Shown: positions 24,601-36,015, counted from the stretch's first letter. The stretch is DNA of 64,000 bases from Monosporascus cannonballus (GCA_004154925.1 QJNS01000149.1:62001-126000); one strand, 5' to 3'. Notes: a model not told the origin generated them from the sequence alone. Program-made: numbers and translations.

Positions 24601-25110
24601 AAATAATTATAATAATTATACCAAAAAATAAAAACAAAACTAAAATTCGTACGAAATCAAATAAGTAAATATTACAACCAGAAAAAGTTAAAAAAACCAA
24701 CTTTCGAAAAGGGAAAAATAGTTTTTTTCGCTACCAAAAACATATAAATAAAAAAACCTAGCAAGAAATTCAATTTCAAATATATCGGTTTATATAAGAT
24801 CGCCAAAAAATCTTAAAAAACAATTATTAATTAAAACTTTTACCAAAAGTCAAACTTTATTTAATTTTTTATGTTTTCTTATTCGAATTAACAGCAGATA
24901 TAATTAAGGTATATACGGCACAAAATAATATGGAAATAAAAAACGAACAAATATACGAAATGAAAAAAATTCTTAACATACGAAAACAAAACGAACTTAC
25001 CTAGTACCTAGTTAAATAGAAAAAACATCCAGATTCCGAAAACACCTCGGAACCTGTCAAAAATCTTATTAACGCCCAGCGCCTATTAAAGAACTTTCAC
25101 CAACGGCGAC
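21690..25110 (+). pseudogene. pol of B1: protease, RT, RNase H, integrase, chromodomain
   Basis: Protease site V-N-Y-G-I-L-S-G-N-Y (about 21745-21775). RT box Y-L-D-N (22855-22866), the second Asp read as Asn after one G-to-A change. RNase H is open over 60 codons from 23377 (L-K-R-T-E-F-N-Y, K-E-F-M-A-I-I-M-A-F-R-K-F-R-H-F-L-K-G). The integrase core is at about 24050-24320 (I-I-V-D-R-F-T-K). The chromodomain is at 24930-25110 (E-M-K-K-I-L-N, Y-L-V-K, H-P-D-S-E-N-T-S-E-P, N-A-Q-R-L-L-K-N-F-H), clear despite three stops. Confidence 0.8.
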
Positions 25111-25568
25111 GGAATCACCAAAGAAAGCCCCCTAATCAAGGTTCTCAAAAATGGACCAGTTAAAGGAAGTAGGGGATAATACAAAAAATGGAACTTCGGC
25201 TTCCATACGCTCCTACTTATCCAGCTTATTTATTAACTAAAAATCGCGGTTAATAATTTTAACTCCCTTAATGTAAAGAAATTTTTTTAACGACGAACAC
25301 GAAAAAGGCGATTAATGGTCTCGTCGATATCACGCTGCTTATATACCAAATCCTTTTTTAATTCTTGCTAAAAACGTAAAAACGTTTCTTTAATAACAAC
25401 TTTTTCGCAATCTAAATGATCCTTTTCTTTTCCGATACAACGCAAGAAATCGATTAAAACGTTAAAATTATCGCAGCGACGACAGTTCTTAATACATTTA
25501 TTATAACGACGAATTTTTTCAATTATTTGACGTTTGGTACCATTTTCGAAACAAAATATATACGGCAT
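25012..25568 (-). pseudogene. Antisense ORF of family B (B1 copy), Cys-rich plus coiled coil
   Basis: Starts at an ATG (25568, minus) reading M-P-Y-I-F-C-F-E and is open for 66 codons. It has a Cys-rich section with Y-N-K-C-I-K-N-C-R-R-C (C-x2-C-x6-C spacing if Tyr was Cys) and L-R-C-I-G-K. Charged helices follow (F-L-R-F, Q-E-L-K-K-D-L-V-Y-K-Q-R-D-I). After one apparent single-base loss in an A run near 25286 the frame continues (I-N-R-D-F, L-D-K, E-R-M-E-A-E-V) to a stop at 25012. Its C-terminal third lies opposite the chromodomain. Stops are RIP-type. Layout recalls short fungal proteins with a zinc-cluster-like N-terminus and coiled coil, from memory only. Confidence 0.65.
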
Positions 25569-25738
25569 AATTTCAAAACTGAATTTAACAATATAAACAG
25601 CCAGAAAATCTAGGCTTTTTCTTTAATTAGGACGATTACGAGGTTTACGGTTAATAATACGACCTATCATAGTAAAAGAAAATAACTTACCAGGAAAAAA
25701 AATCTTTAAGGGCAAAGATCTTAGGAAAAGAGAGATTA

Positions 25739-26108
25739 TATTACAACCCAACCCAAGATCGGCCACAAAAACGGTTAAACCCACAAAAAAAAGTTCCGTA
25801 ATTTGGATCTTTCTTGATATCAAGTTTTAAACGAATCTATATAAAACTAACCGAATCCAATAACATTAGATCTGCCATAACATCGAGATCCAATAAAGAT
25901 CTAATTAACTCATAAAAATATATACGTTTATTAATTCAATAATTTAAATAATTTTAGCTTGCAATACAATATCGTTACTCAAAACACCCTTGGTATTATG
26001 AGACGTAATACGTTAGTATATTTATTGCTCAGATTCCCACGATACCTCTCCTAATATAAACTCGTCGACTTAAGGTTTAATAGTTGGTTAAACCGCATAG
26101 CCGTCACA
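25739..26108 (+). repeat. 3' LTR of B1
   Basis: 370 bp, starts TATTACAACCCAAC and ends AGCCGTCACA, then AAAGC. The region 25570-25738 before it is the B1 3' non-coding part. Confidence 0.85.
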
Positions 26109-26113
26109 AAAGC

Positions 26114-26330
26114 GATATGGAAATAAAAAACGAACAAATATACGAAATGGAAAAACTCGTTAATACAAGAAATTAAAACGGACTTATCTAATATCTAATT
26201 AAGTAAAAAACGCACCCGGATTCCCAAAATATCTAAAAAACTGCCAAACACCTTATTGGCGCCCAACGCCTGTTAAAGAACTTTTACCAGCAATAACGGA
26301 ACTACCTAAAAGAATGGTATTCTAATTTAT
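26114..26330 (+). pseudogene. Chromodomain remnant of A1
   Basis: Directly after the B1 insertion: M-E-I-K-N-E-Q-I-Y-E-M-E-K-L, then H-P-D-S, N-A-Q-R-L-L-K-N-F-Y, with RIP stops between. It matches the B1 chromodomain almost codon by codon and completes the A1 polyprotein interrupted at 12194. Confidence 0.75.
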
Positions 26331-26736
26331 AAGATCCAAAAAGGAAAATCCTTAATTTACCGCATTTTAATTAATAATATCCATTTTATTTAAAGCCTGT
26401 ATTTCGATTACAGATTTTAACTTTAACTGCGTAAGGTTGTCGAAATCGTCCAAAAATCGAAAAACACGATTAATAAACTTCGTACCTTAGGATTAATAAT
26501 GGTAACGTTAATGATATATACAAAAAAAAACGTGCAAAAGTTTCGGACAAAGATTTTTCGGCTGCTAACTTTTCCTTTTTTAATTTTTTTAATTTCGCGA
26601 TATAACAATAAATTATGGAAATAATGATTCCTGTTCCATTATACGAATAACCTTAACGAACATATTTCTCATAACGAAAAACCCCGTCTATTATTTGGCA
26701 GTTAAACTGCCGAACAAAATAGGAAAAACAAAATAT
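26199..26736 (-). pseudogene. Antisense ORF of family A (A1 copy)
   Basis: 538 bp on the strand opposite pol. The start codon reads ATA (26734-26736). It ends with G-A-F-F-T and TAA, the same ending as in A2. Parts: F-V-R-Q-F-N-C-Q, R-Y-E-K-Y-V-R (Tyr pairs where Cys is likely), a 61-codon open part at 26423-26608 in one frame, then the C-terminal S-L-T-G-V-G-R-Q. It overlaps the chromodomain on the other strand by about 100 bp. Function unknown. Confidence 0.6.
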
Positions 26737-26902
26737 CGCATCAAAACCTTTAAGTTTAATTAAATTAGCCAAGGCAAGTCGTTATTCGGATTTGCAAAAA
26801 TGACGTTTAAATATACCGGAAAACATATTAAATAGACGCAAAAAGTTTACCGAAAAATAAAAGAAATTTTTAAAGGCAAAAATTTATAAAAAAGGAAGAT
26901 CG

Positions 26903-27254
26903 TATCATAACCTAACGAGCCACGGTTTCCAAAAACGGTTTGTCATAACCTAACCATAAGTACGTAGTAAGGCAGGTTACGTAATAAATTATTCATTCGT
27001 TAGTAGTAAGCCGATAAGCCGGATTACCAACTTAATAATGGTAAGCCAGTAAACCGAAACAAAATATATATGTTTATTATTTCCATAATTTAGATAACCT
27101 TAGCTTGTAATAACAATTCGTTACCCAAGGCAACCTTTGTATTACGAGACGTAACACGATTACTATATTTATTGCTCAAATTCCCGCGATACTTCTGCTA
27201 ACATAAACCCGTACGACTAAGATTTAATAGTTGGTTAAACTCCAAGCCGTCACA
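26903..27254 (+). repeat. 3' LTR of A1
   Basis: 352 bp, starts TATCATAACC and ends GCCGTCACA. Contains both the 39-bp segment and the later segment missing from the 5' LTR, and two 35-bp units. Confidence 0.8.
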
Positions 27255-27328
27255 ACTGGCTGATGTACCCAATTGTGGTTTGGACACCCTAATCCACCTT
27301 ATAAAGACTAGCTGTACATATTATCACA
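27255..27328 (-). repeat. 5' LTR of D, outer part
   Basis: Begins with the reduced duplication ACT-GG and continues to ATTATCACA, followed by TATTT. On the minus strand this is the LTR start TGTGATAATATG. Little affected by RIP. Confidence 0.6.
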
Positions 27329-27333
27329 TATTT

Positions 27334-28628
27334 ATCTTAAGTATTTTGTTATTTAATTATAATGTTTAATATAAAAATCGAAATATAAACTTTTAATTTA
27401 ATAAATTATATGAACTTATATATTATTAATCTTCAAGTTTTAAATTTTTTTAATTTATGAAAATCCTTTTACTTTTTATTACTTTTATTTCAAAATTGTT
27501 TTATTTCTAAAACATTAAATACATCATACTTTTATTAAGATTTGAAGTAAATATTTTAAAATAATTAATAAATCCAAAGGTTTTCGAATATTTAAAAGTA
27601 ATTAACGTTTATTATGTTAAAATTATAATAGTTTCCTAACAGATAATTTGGCATTTATTTTACGATTTTAAATTATTTTAGATATTATAACTTTTATCCA
27701 TAAACTTAATCTTTTTATATTAATTAATAATTTACCGTTGTAAAGATTTAAAACCCCGCTCAAAAGACTTTTATATTTATGTTTTTATTTCAGAAAATAA
27801 TATCGCTAAAATAACTAATAATAAAAAATAAAGTATTTTGGCATTACATATTGGATTTTCCGCTAAAACGTTATTAATATGTTCATAAATTCAATTGATA
27901 TTACTAAACTATTAAATAATTATTTTTATTATTAAACCTGTTATTATTTAAATCGTTTTTTATTTTTTAATTAAATTATATCTGTTTTTCTTGTTATATA
28001 TCATAAACTGTTTGGTTTTATACAATGGAATTTTTCTGCTTATATTTAAAAACACCTCTATTTGGGTTTTAATAACATTATTATTAATTATTGATAATTA
28101 AATATAAATTATAATATTCTCTCTTTTTAAATCTGGAAAACGCAAAATATTGATAAATATTTTTAAGAGATAAGGATATTTGTTATGACAGAATGTCTAA
28201 ATATTGATTTTTAAAAATACGTAAATTCTTTTAAGTAATATTATAAATAAAACAATATTTCGCCAATAAACCTATGTAAAAAATCATATTGTAATTTTAG
28301 TCGTTATATGGCCGTAATTCTCTATTAGTCTTTTTAAAAGAATTGTTTATAAATATCTTTTTATAGTAACATATTACTTAAAAATTTAACTTTTCGGATT
28401 TTTATTAAAAAGCGTAATTTTATTACCTATATGTTATTTCGATAACATAATAATATATTATTTTTTTAGTATTTGCCTTATTTATATTTCATTACTTTAA
28501 ATATCAAAATATATAGCATATTTCTATTTTTATACTCGCTATTATTTGTAACTTAATATTAAATTTTATTATTTTTTGGATTTTAGATATTAATCAAACG
28601 TAAAATACGTTTTACGTATTTAGGTTTT
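27334..28628 (-). pseudogene. RNase H and RT segment of G
   Basis: Resumes G after D: 27334-27420 aligns with A2 50780-50870, including the shared TTATTTTGTTATTTAATT run. It continues through the RT to 28628, where the GTTTT duplication of E1 begins. No open frame and no readable catalytic box. Confidence 0.5.
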
Positions 28629-28815
28629 TGTGATGGGGCTATATGGAGCCCTATTATGGAGCACCGGACAAACGCCGGTACCAAGCAGCACTAGCGCAAC
28701 GCCTTATATGCGAACATATATAACTATATTTTTATCTTCCTTTTCTTTATTTTTAGCTAAAAAATAAACTTTTATTAACAACTGATTATAAACCGCTTCA
28801 GTAAAACCTTTTACA
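28629..28815 (+). repeat. 5' LTR of E1
   Basis: 187 bp, TGTGATGGGG to CTTTTACA. The first 100 bp are little mutated and identical in long runs to the 3' LTR (GAGCCCTATTATGGAGCACC). Confidence 0.85.
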
Positions 28816-28949
28816 TATTTTTTAGCTTATTATTTAGCAAAGCAAAAGACGTTCGGAATCAGATATTAGGAATTTTGAACGCTTCTTAAGGGGCCTAATA
28901 AGGAGCCCTTATTAACCCAGAATTATAAAAGGTATTTAGCGTTATGACG

Positions 28950-30150
28950 GAAACCTTAATAAGTTCGATGGCGGCTATAAAATAACGTATAAATTATTAG
29001 TTCGAAAAAAGCAAAAAAAAAAAGGTAACCGAACTGCGTAAGCATATAAAAACGTAATATAAAGCAAATAAAAAATTAATATAAATGGCCGAATAATTGA
29101 AAAACGGCTTAATTACTTAATAGAAATTTATTACTTAATTATAAGTTCGGAACGAATTAACCCTTATAAATATTTACCTTTTTTTAATTTAATAACGATC
29201 GGAAACGTAATTAAACCATTTTTCAAAAACTGTTCGAATAACCGAATTAAGAATAGGAGTTAGGTAGAAATTATTATTCTGACCGGAAATGTTTAACGGG
29301 ATAAAAAAGAAATTCCCCAGATAATACGTATTTATAATTTATAAATTCGAAATAAACGTTATTTTCGTAAAAAAAGTTCCCAAGTAATTTTACTCCATAT
29401 ACGAAAAGTTTCAAATTAATATATAACGTACGGTTATTATTTATTATATTACCGGAAACCTAAATAATATTTATAATCCCGTTAATTTCTTTTAAGTATT
29501 ATACGAATAATGTAATAATCGGCATAAAAAAATAGCCGAACGTTTTCGGAACTTAAGGCAAATCGATACCGCAAAATTTTTATTATTTTATTTTTTATTT
29601 AAAAAAACGTTAATAAACGCAAAAGGAATTACTTGGCCAGCGGAAACGAAATTTACGTTTTTAAAGAAAATATTAAATAAGGAATTTACTTAACTTTTAA
29701 TTTTAATAAACTTTTTTAAAAATTATAACATATAAATAAATAAGGTAATAAAAATTACAAGACGCCTTAAAGGAATAACGTAACAAAAAAACGAATAACT
29801 TTTTAATAATTTAATCAAACAGTATTAATTAAACGGGACATAATTTAAATGGCGATATAAACATAATGGGACTTTCGGAAATAAAACGGCAAAAATAAAA
29901 ACTTTAAAATTTATTCTTAACGCCAAAATAATACGCGTAATAAATAATTTAAAAAAACGGAACGCCTATAAAGCGAAAGGCCTTTATTTGCGTTATAGGC
30001 GCCCTAATTACAAAGTAAATTATTGCCCGTTTTTACTAGCAAAAAAACCGCCAAACGGAATTAACTTATTAAAAGCATATAAGGAGAAAAAGTCGGCATT
30101 TAAAAGCGAAAAGAAAATAATTTTTAAGTATTAATGCGTTCGAAAATAAA
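28950..30150 (+). pseudogene. gag of E1
   Basis: Readable blocks: P-E-M-F-N-G-I-K-K-K-F-P-R (about 29285), V-N-F-F-Q-type stretch before E-Q-C-N-N-R-H-K-K-I-A-E-R-F (about 29505), L-R-Q-I-D-T-A-K-F (about 29555). The CCHC knuckle is at about 29985-30025, read Y-L-R-Y-R-R-P-N-Y-K-V-N-Y-C, in which Tyr replaces Cys and His. RIP stops throughout. Confidence 0.65.
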
Positions 30151-30179
30151 AAAGCGACCTAGGCTAAAGTAAAAATTAC

Positions 30180-33100
30180 AAAGCAAAATATGGACGGTAT
30201 TTTATTTATTATCGATATATATATTAATCAAAAAAATTTATAAAACTTTTTATTAATTAAAAATATAAATACCTTATTATAATAAATAAGATATTTGTAA
30301 AACGCTTACGGTTGCCACATATTTTAATAAGATTATGCGGAGTAAAAAAAGTTCGAAAGAAAGCCGATAACGGTGAGAAAATATTAAGAAAATAATATAT
30401 ATAAAATAAATATCGACGGTTTTAAGGCTAGGATATTCGTATATATTATTAATGGCCTTAATTCCACCCTGATTTTAAGAAAATTTTGGATAAAATGCTA
30501 TAATATTATATACGTAACGCAAAAGCATTTTTTAACGGTAAGCGCAGTAAGTCGTATAAGGGTTTACGAAAAAGGATATAAAGCCTAAGAAAATAATATA
30601 CGAGCAGTTTATAAGGCAAAAAAAGTTTTAATTACTGTTTTCGGAGCGGAATATGGGAAAATAAAAAAGATTAAAAGGATTAAATAAAAAGTTTAATTAT
30701 TTTTAGTTATTTTGGCCGATATTAAGAAAGCGTTAATACGTAAAAAAAAGTGGCGGTTAACGAAAAATTTCCGTTTAAGTTAAAAATATTTCGGAAGCTA
30801 TTCGATAACAATTTAGGCGACGTTTTATCTTTATCTCGTCTCAAAATGGACTATACGATCCCATTACGTAAAAACGAAATAAGAAAAGAAATGCTAGTAT
30901 TATAAAGGCTTTTATATAATATAACTAAAGGGAAATTATTAGCCTTAAGGAAAACTTTGACGGAACTTTTGGATAAAGCGTATATCTGCGTAAATAATTC
31001 GCCCATAAAGGTTCCGGTTTTATTTATAAAGAAACCCGAAAAAAGGTTATGTTTTTATTGCGATTATTGGGCTTTAAATATAATAACCGAAAAAGATTAT
31101 TATTTTTTACCCTTTATTTCGGAAATTTTAAGGTTATTTTTTTAAGTTAAGTAATTTACGAAAGTAAATATTGGAATAATATAACATAAAATTAGGATTA
31201 AAAAGAGAAACGAATAAAAAACGGTATTCCGAAGGCGTTTCGGCTTATATAAATAGCTAATAATACCGTTCAATTTATATAAGGTTTCTGTAATTTTCCA
31301 GCGATACGTTAACGGGGTTTTAAAAAAGTACCTCGACGTTTTTTGCTTAGCGTATATGGACGATATTTTTATTTTTTCTTTCGGATCCAAGGAAGATTAT
31401 ATGAAAAAAATAAAGAAAATTTTAAACCGCTTAGGAAAAGCGGATTTAAGTCTGGATATTTTCAAATACAGATTCGCCGTAAAAACGACAAAATATCTTA
31501 CATTTACTATAAATGCCGAGAAAAGAATACGAATAAACCCCGAAAAACTATACGCGATCAAAAAGTGGGAAATTCTTAAAATGTTTAAAAAAATCCGAAA
31601 CTTTTTGGGGTTCGCAAATTTTTACCGCAATTTTATAGTTTATTACGCGGATATATCGGCACCGCTAATAGCCCTAACCCGGAAAAAAACTTTATTTTGC
31701 TGGAAGAAAAAAAAACGTTTAAACGGTTTAAAAATATCGTTATAACGGAACCGATTTTGGCGTAATAAAATCTTAAAAAACTTATAATATTAAAAACAAA
31801 TTAATTAGGAATAATATATAAATATTATTTATTTTAGGTTAATAAATTAAAAATGTTATATTTAATTACTTATTATTTTAAAAACAATAAAATCTTATTA
31901 AAATTAATTACGAAATACCTAATAAAGTTTTTTATCGGTAATAAATTATTTAAAAACGTAAAATATGAAGCTATAGAACGTAATAATCTTATTTAAGATT
32001 ATTACCGACCATAAAAATTTAAAATACTTTATAATTATTAAAAAGTTAAATAAATATTAAATAAAATAATTAAAAAGGTTATTTTTTTAATTCTTACTTC
32101 GATTTCCGTACCGGCCACTTAAATATTAAGGCTAATATATTTTTACGTAATAAATAAAATATATTTATAAAAAAAGGCAACAGTCGGAAAACTGTAGAAA
32201 TATTTTAATTGATAAAAAATAATTCATTACTTATATTACTTATAAAATGTTGAAAATACGTCGAAAACCCAATAATAATTAATAATATTAAATTTAAAAA
32301 TGACGGGTTATTTCGAAAAACGTAAAAATTTTAATGTTACGAAAATTTTTAAAAACTTTAGGACATAATATTAAAATATAATAAAAATTACGATCGTATT
32401 ATTAAGGTTATTATAAAAAAGGAACGTAACTTTTCTGCAAAACTAAAGTTATTAATATCAATGACGGAATATACCTTAAATGTTAAAGGCCTTTTTTAAT
32501 TTCGAGAATACCTTTAAATCTTAAATTTAAAGCTATTTGAGATAATTTTAATATAAAATATTTACGAATTTTATATAGTAAGCCATCTAAATAAAAAGCT
32601 TATAATAACGGTATTTTCGAAAAACCTGTTTTAGCCGGATATATATTATATAATAAAGTAATTTTGTAGAAATTACAACGTGTGCGGTTATAAAAACATA
32701 TAGGAAAATAAAAAACAAAGTTATTAAAGTTATTTCCGGTTTTCGAACAATTCTATGATAAGTTATTAATTGATTTTATAACCAACTTATTAACCGCTTT
32801 TAAATATAACTTATAATTTTTAATAATTATAATAAAGTAATTATTTAAAATAATAATTTTAAAAGCGATACGTATAATAAGCGCAAAAACATATACGGAG
32901 GTATTCGTAAAAATATATTAAAAACTTTATATATTCCGTAAGGTTGTTATAAATAATAAAGGAATTAATTAGGTAAGGAAATTTTGGACCAGATTTTACG
33001 AATTAATAAGGATAAAGTAACGTTTTTTTTACTACATATTACCTCAAAACCCATAATATTACGAAAGATTTTAATTAAAAGGTATTCAGTTATTTGCGAA

Positions 33101-33900
33101 TTTTCGTAATATATTCGCAATAGGAATAAAATAAGTTTTTTTCCGGGGGTAATATTTATAATTAATCATTGAAATACGATTTTAATAAAATTAGTTTTTT
33201 TTATTTTACAGATATTATGTTAACTTGATTTCCTAGGTAAAAAAATAATGCGGTAATTAAAAAAGATTTATACATAAAAGTGAAAAGTTTCGTTAAAAAT
33301 TGTAAGAAAGTACGGAATTTGCTGAAGCCGCAATAGCGGCGGCTTAGTAAACTTAGGAAAAAATAACGAATAAACGTTATTTTTTTGCCGAAAAACATGA
33401 AATTAATAATAAAATCTAATTATTCTTAAAAAATATTATTATTGCTTAATTATTAAAAATATTAAGGTAATTCTACGCTAAATATTAAGTAATTAAAGTA
33501 ATACATTTTTGTATTATTAAATTAAATATATTTAAAAAAATTTATAAACGTTTTTACGTGAATTTTTAAGGCGTATGAACCATAGCTTTTTACCGTCCTA
33601 AATTAACATAAATACGTAACTTTTTTCTATTATTTTTTAAAAAAAATAATAAACCGGAATTTAAAATTAAAAATATTTTTTTAAATTCGGACCAAAAAAA
33701 TGAGAAAAAGTTTTATACGCTAAGTCCAGGTAAAATGGTTATGTTATACAAAACCGATTTAAAAGCCGTTCAAAAAATGCGCAAATATGGCGGCTTAATA
33801 ACAGTTCGAAAAAAAATATAGCAATATAATTATTAATAACGGACCCTAAATCCAACGTATTATCCGAAAGCAGATAAGTAAACGTCCAGCCTAAAAACAC
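30180..33900 (+). pseudogene. pol of E1: protease, RT, RNase H, integrase
   Basis: Protease-like region at about 30400-30560. RT runs from about 30840: T-E-L-L-D-K-A-Y-I, then R-L-C-F-Y-C-D-Y-W-A-L-N (about 31045) and A-Y-M-D-D-I-F-I-F (31350-31376, catalytic box intact). It is open from 31356 to 31745 through N-F-L-G-F-A-N-F-Y-R-N-F. RNase H follows to about 32160, then the integrase with its core from about 32760 (I-D-F-I-T-N-L) and a C-terminal block E-F-A-E-A-A-I-A-A-A (33312-33341). The 129-codon open stretch is the longest intact coding piece in the window. Confidence 0.8.
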
Positions 33901-34954
33901 CGACCGGATAATGTATAAACGGTATAGGAAATTTGGGGAAACCGTTTAAAAATAGCTTCATATGGTTTGTAAATAAGCGTTAAAATAACGCTCCGGTTAT
34001 TTACGAATAAAATATGTTAAGAAAAATTAAAAAATTACAGAAATAACACGCCGGTTACAAAATTATTTAATTATTTTTAAAAATGCATTAATTTAATAAT
34101 TTGCTTTATAAATTTATAACGTTAATATTACGTAGAAATTACGTACTTAAAGTACGTTATTATTTGGCCTGATTTATATTAAATTCTAATAAAACTGGGA
34201 TTTTTTTTAATTACTTAAATTATAAATATAAAATTTGCGAAAACGTTAATAATATATTTATTAACGGTTATAAATTTAACTTATAATATAAGTTAATAAG
34301 TAATGTGAAAAAAACGCGAGAATATTGTTAAAAAAATTTACACAATAAGATTTATTATTTTTATGCTTAATAAACTTTTTATTATATTAAACGGAAGGAC
34401 CGGTAAAACCAGCAACTTAATTTACGTATAAATAACGTAAAAGCTAGGAATTAAAAGCGTAAATTTATTTCGGAACGAATAATATACAAAAATTTAAAGC
34501 GTAAACGTAAGGTTTTAGTATCCGTTTTTTCTTAAGTACGGATAACCGTTAAGCCAGAGTTAATGGCAAAGGAGTAATATAGGATATACGTAAAAAAAAC
34601 AAATTTAGTAGGGTTTCGGTAATCGTAATTAAAAACAGTTTTATAAAACGTATCGACCGTTTAATAAAATTTGAAAATGTTTGTAAATTACGCGGAAATT
34701 ACGTTGAAAAAATATATTAATAAAAATCATAAAAAAATTTATTTCGGGATATTTATAATTATAATTAACGTAACCTTAATAATAAATCGTTTTTCTGATT
34801 GTAATAATAAATATTTTGGGAATAATAAATAAATAATATATAAATAAATTATATATTTCGTTAATTTAAATAAAACGTATTTAAATCTTCGGTAAAATAA
34901 ATTATATAGGTAAAATAAGGCATATTACAAATACGGGCGAGATGTTTGTTTAAG
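33900..34954. other. Post-integrase region of E1, nothing recognised
   Basis: AT-rich, no open frame above 60 codons. I saw no chromodomain and no antisense ORF comparable to those of A, B or C. Probably decayed integrase C-terminus and 3' non-coding sequence. Confidence 0.5.
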
Positions 34955-35436
34955 GTAAGGTAAGTACACTTGGAAACCAAATGGAACCGTGCACTGGCCG
35001 ATTTCTCACCTAAACACACCATGTTCACTTTATTATAATAAATTACAGAAAAACAGTAAAAATATTAGGCGAATATCGATGCGTAAATTAATATATAAAT
35101 GTTTTGTTTTTATAGTTAATTATTATTTTAATTTTATTATCTACGAACAGAACATTAAATTTTACGTAGTAATAACCCTTTACATGGTAACAACTTCAAA
35201 TTCGATATAATAATACGTAAGGTAATATTTTCGTAACAATAATTTCCGCATTTATTATAATATTTAACATATTATATAAAATATAGTTAAATTCATCAAG
35301 GTTCTATAAAGTTATTGTTTTTGCTTAATTTTATTTAATTTATTTGTATTATTCTGTCCGGTGTAAAAAGCCTATGTTTTGGTAAGAAATAGGTGGGCGC
35401 ACGGTTCCAATTGACCGATTAGTGTACGTAACGTAC
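34955..35436. mobile_element. 482-bp inverted-repeat element (MITE-like) in E1
   Basis: The left end GTAAGGTAAGTACACT and the reverse complement of the right end GTACGTTACGTACACT open an imperfect inverted repeat of about 70 bp. Both arms share TGGAACCGTGC, ATTTCT-ACC and AAACA. The middle is AT-rich with no transposase; a 73-codon frame (34989-35210) starts in the arm and is incidental. No clear target duplication, so the superfamily is open. Confidence 0.6.
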
Positions 35437-35826
35437 AAAAAATTTTAACGGATTCCGATTTACTAAGAGGGCCCGAAACCGTAGGAATATTCTTTTTGTG
35501 GAGTATTTTCGTAAAGTTATAACGTATTAATTAATTTTTAAATCGTTACGGAATAACGTACAAAAACGTTATTATAAATATTAATAAAAATTGATTTATC
35601 GAATTGAATTATTATTATAGAAAGAAAAATTAAAATAAGTAAAAATATAAGCGTATTTTTATACATAAGTTTGTTTAATGTATAATTAGCTTATAATTAA
35701 TTATTTAAGTTAGGTTTAATTCAGAAATTAATAAATTTCTGAATTTCGGATTAATTAAAAGTTAAAAATTAATATAATTATTAATTTTGCGATAAATTAA
35801 CCTTTTTTGGAAAAAGTAAAGGGTAA
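35437..35826. other. 3' non-coding end of E1
   Basis: AT-rich sequence between the inverted-repeat element and the 3' LTR. A purine run (GGAAAAAGTAAAGGG, 35808-35822) next to the LTR could be the polypurine tract. Confidence 0.4.
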
Positions 35827-36015
35827 TATAATGGGGGTATATTGAGCCCTATTATGGAGCACCGGATAAACGCCGTTACCAAGTAGCATTAGCGCAGCGC
35901 CTTATATGCAAACATATATAACTGTATTTTTATTTTTGTTTTTTTTTTCTCTTTAGCTAGAAAATAAATTATTATTAGTAACTGATTGCAGACCGCTTAG
36001 GTAAAACCTATTACA
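35827..36015 (+). repeat. 3' LTR of E1
   Basis: 189 bp, TATAATGGGG to CTATTACA. The first bases differ from the 5' copy only by G-to-A changes. Followed by GTTTT. Confidence 0.85.

Larger units (their letters stand above)
12195..26108 (+). mobile_element. Element B1: family-B chromovirus, interrupted by C1
   Basis: Two LTRs of exactly 370 bp (12195-12564, 25739-26108) with duplication AAAAC/AAAGC (12190-12194 and 26109-26113); the one difference is a G-to-A change. The internal part is 12565-13701 and 20911-25738, split by C1 within gag. Its internal genes are close relatives of family A, but the U3 part of its LTR is unrelated. It is the best preserved gag and antisense ORF in the A/B group. 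Confidence 0.85.
6578..27254 (+). mobile_element. Element A1: family-A chromovirus, interrupted by B1
   Basis: LTRs at 6578-6855 and 26903-27254. The internal region runs 6856-12194 and resumes at 26114 after B1. It is inserted in the LTR of D with duplication ACTCG (right copy lacks one C). Order: gag, PR, RT, RNase H, integrase, [B1], chromodomain, antisense ORF. The sequence across the B1 site (GGCGCAAA then GCGATATGG) matches the uninterrupted site in B1 itself at 24918-24935, proving continuity. Confidence 0.8.
6223..27328 (-). mobile_element. Element D: miniature LTR retrotransposon (TRIM-like) hosting A1
   Basis: Flanked by the 5-bp duplication TATTT (6218-6222 and 27329-27333). Without the A1 insertion it is about 425 bp: two LTRs of about 120 bp and a 183-bp interior with no coding capacity. 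Orientation is set by a polypurine tract, read on the minus strand as GAAAGGGGGGAG, directly upstream of the left LTR. A1 sits inside the right-hand (5') LTR. The interior and part of the 5' LTR are nearly free of RIP whereas the left LTR is mutated. The parent autonomous element is not present in the window. Confidence 0.65.
28629..36015 (+). mobile_element. Element E1: Ty3/gypsy element of a separate family
   Basis: 7387 bp, short LTRs (28629-28815, 35827-36015), perfect duplication GTTTT (28624-28628 and 36016-36020). It carries gag, protease, RT with Y-M-D-D, RNase H and integrase, but no chromodomain was seen. A 482-bp inverted-repeat element (34955-35436) sits in its 3' region. RT and integrase differ clearly from families A, B and C. 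Confidence 0.85.

Noticed and set aside
25623..25823. 66-codon minus-strand frame reaching into the B1 3' LTR
   Set aside because: Crosses the LTR boundary at 25739, has no match in the A or C copies, and is separate from the antisense ORF starting at 25568.
34989..35210. 73-codon frame in the inverted-repeat element
   Set aside because: It begins in the terminal repeat and runs through AT-rich filler; no transposase features.
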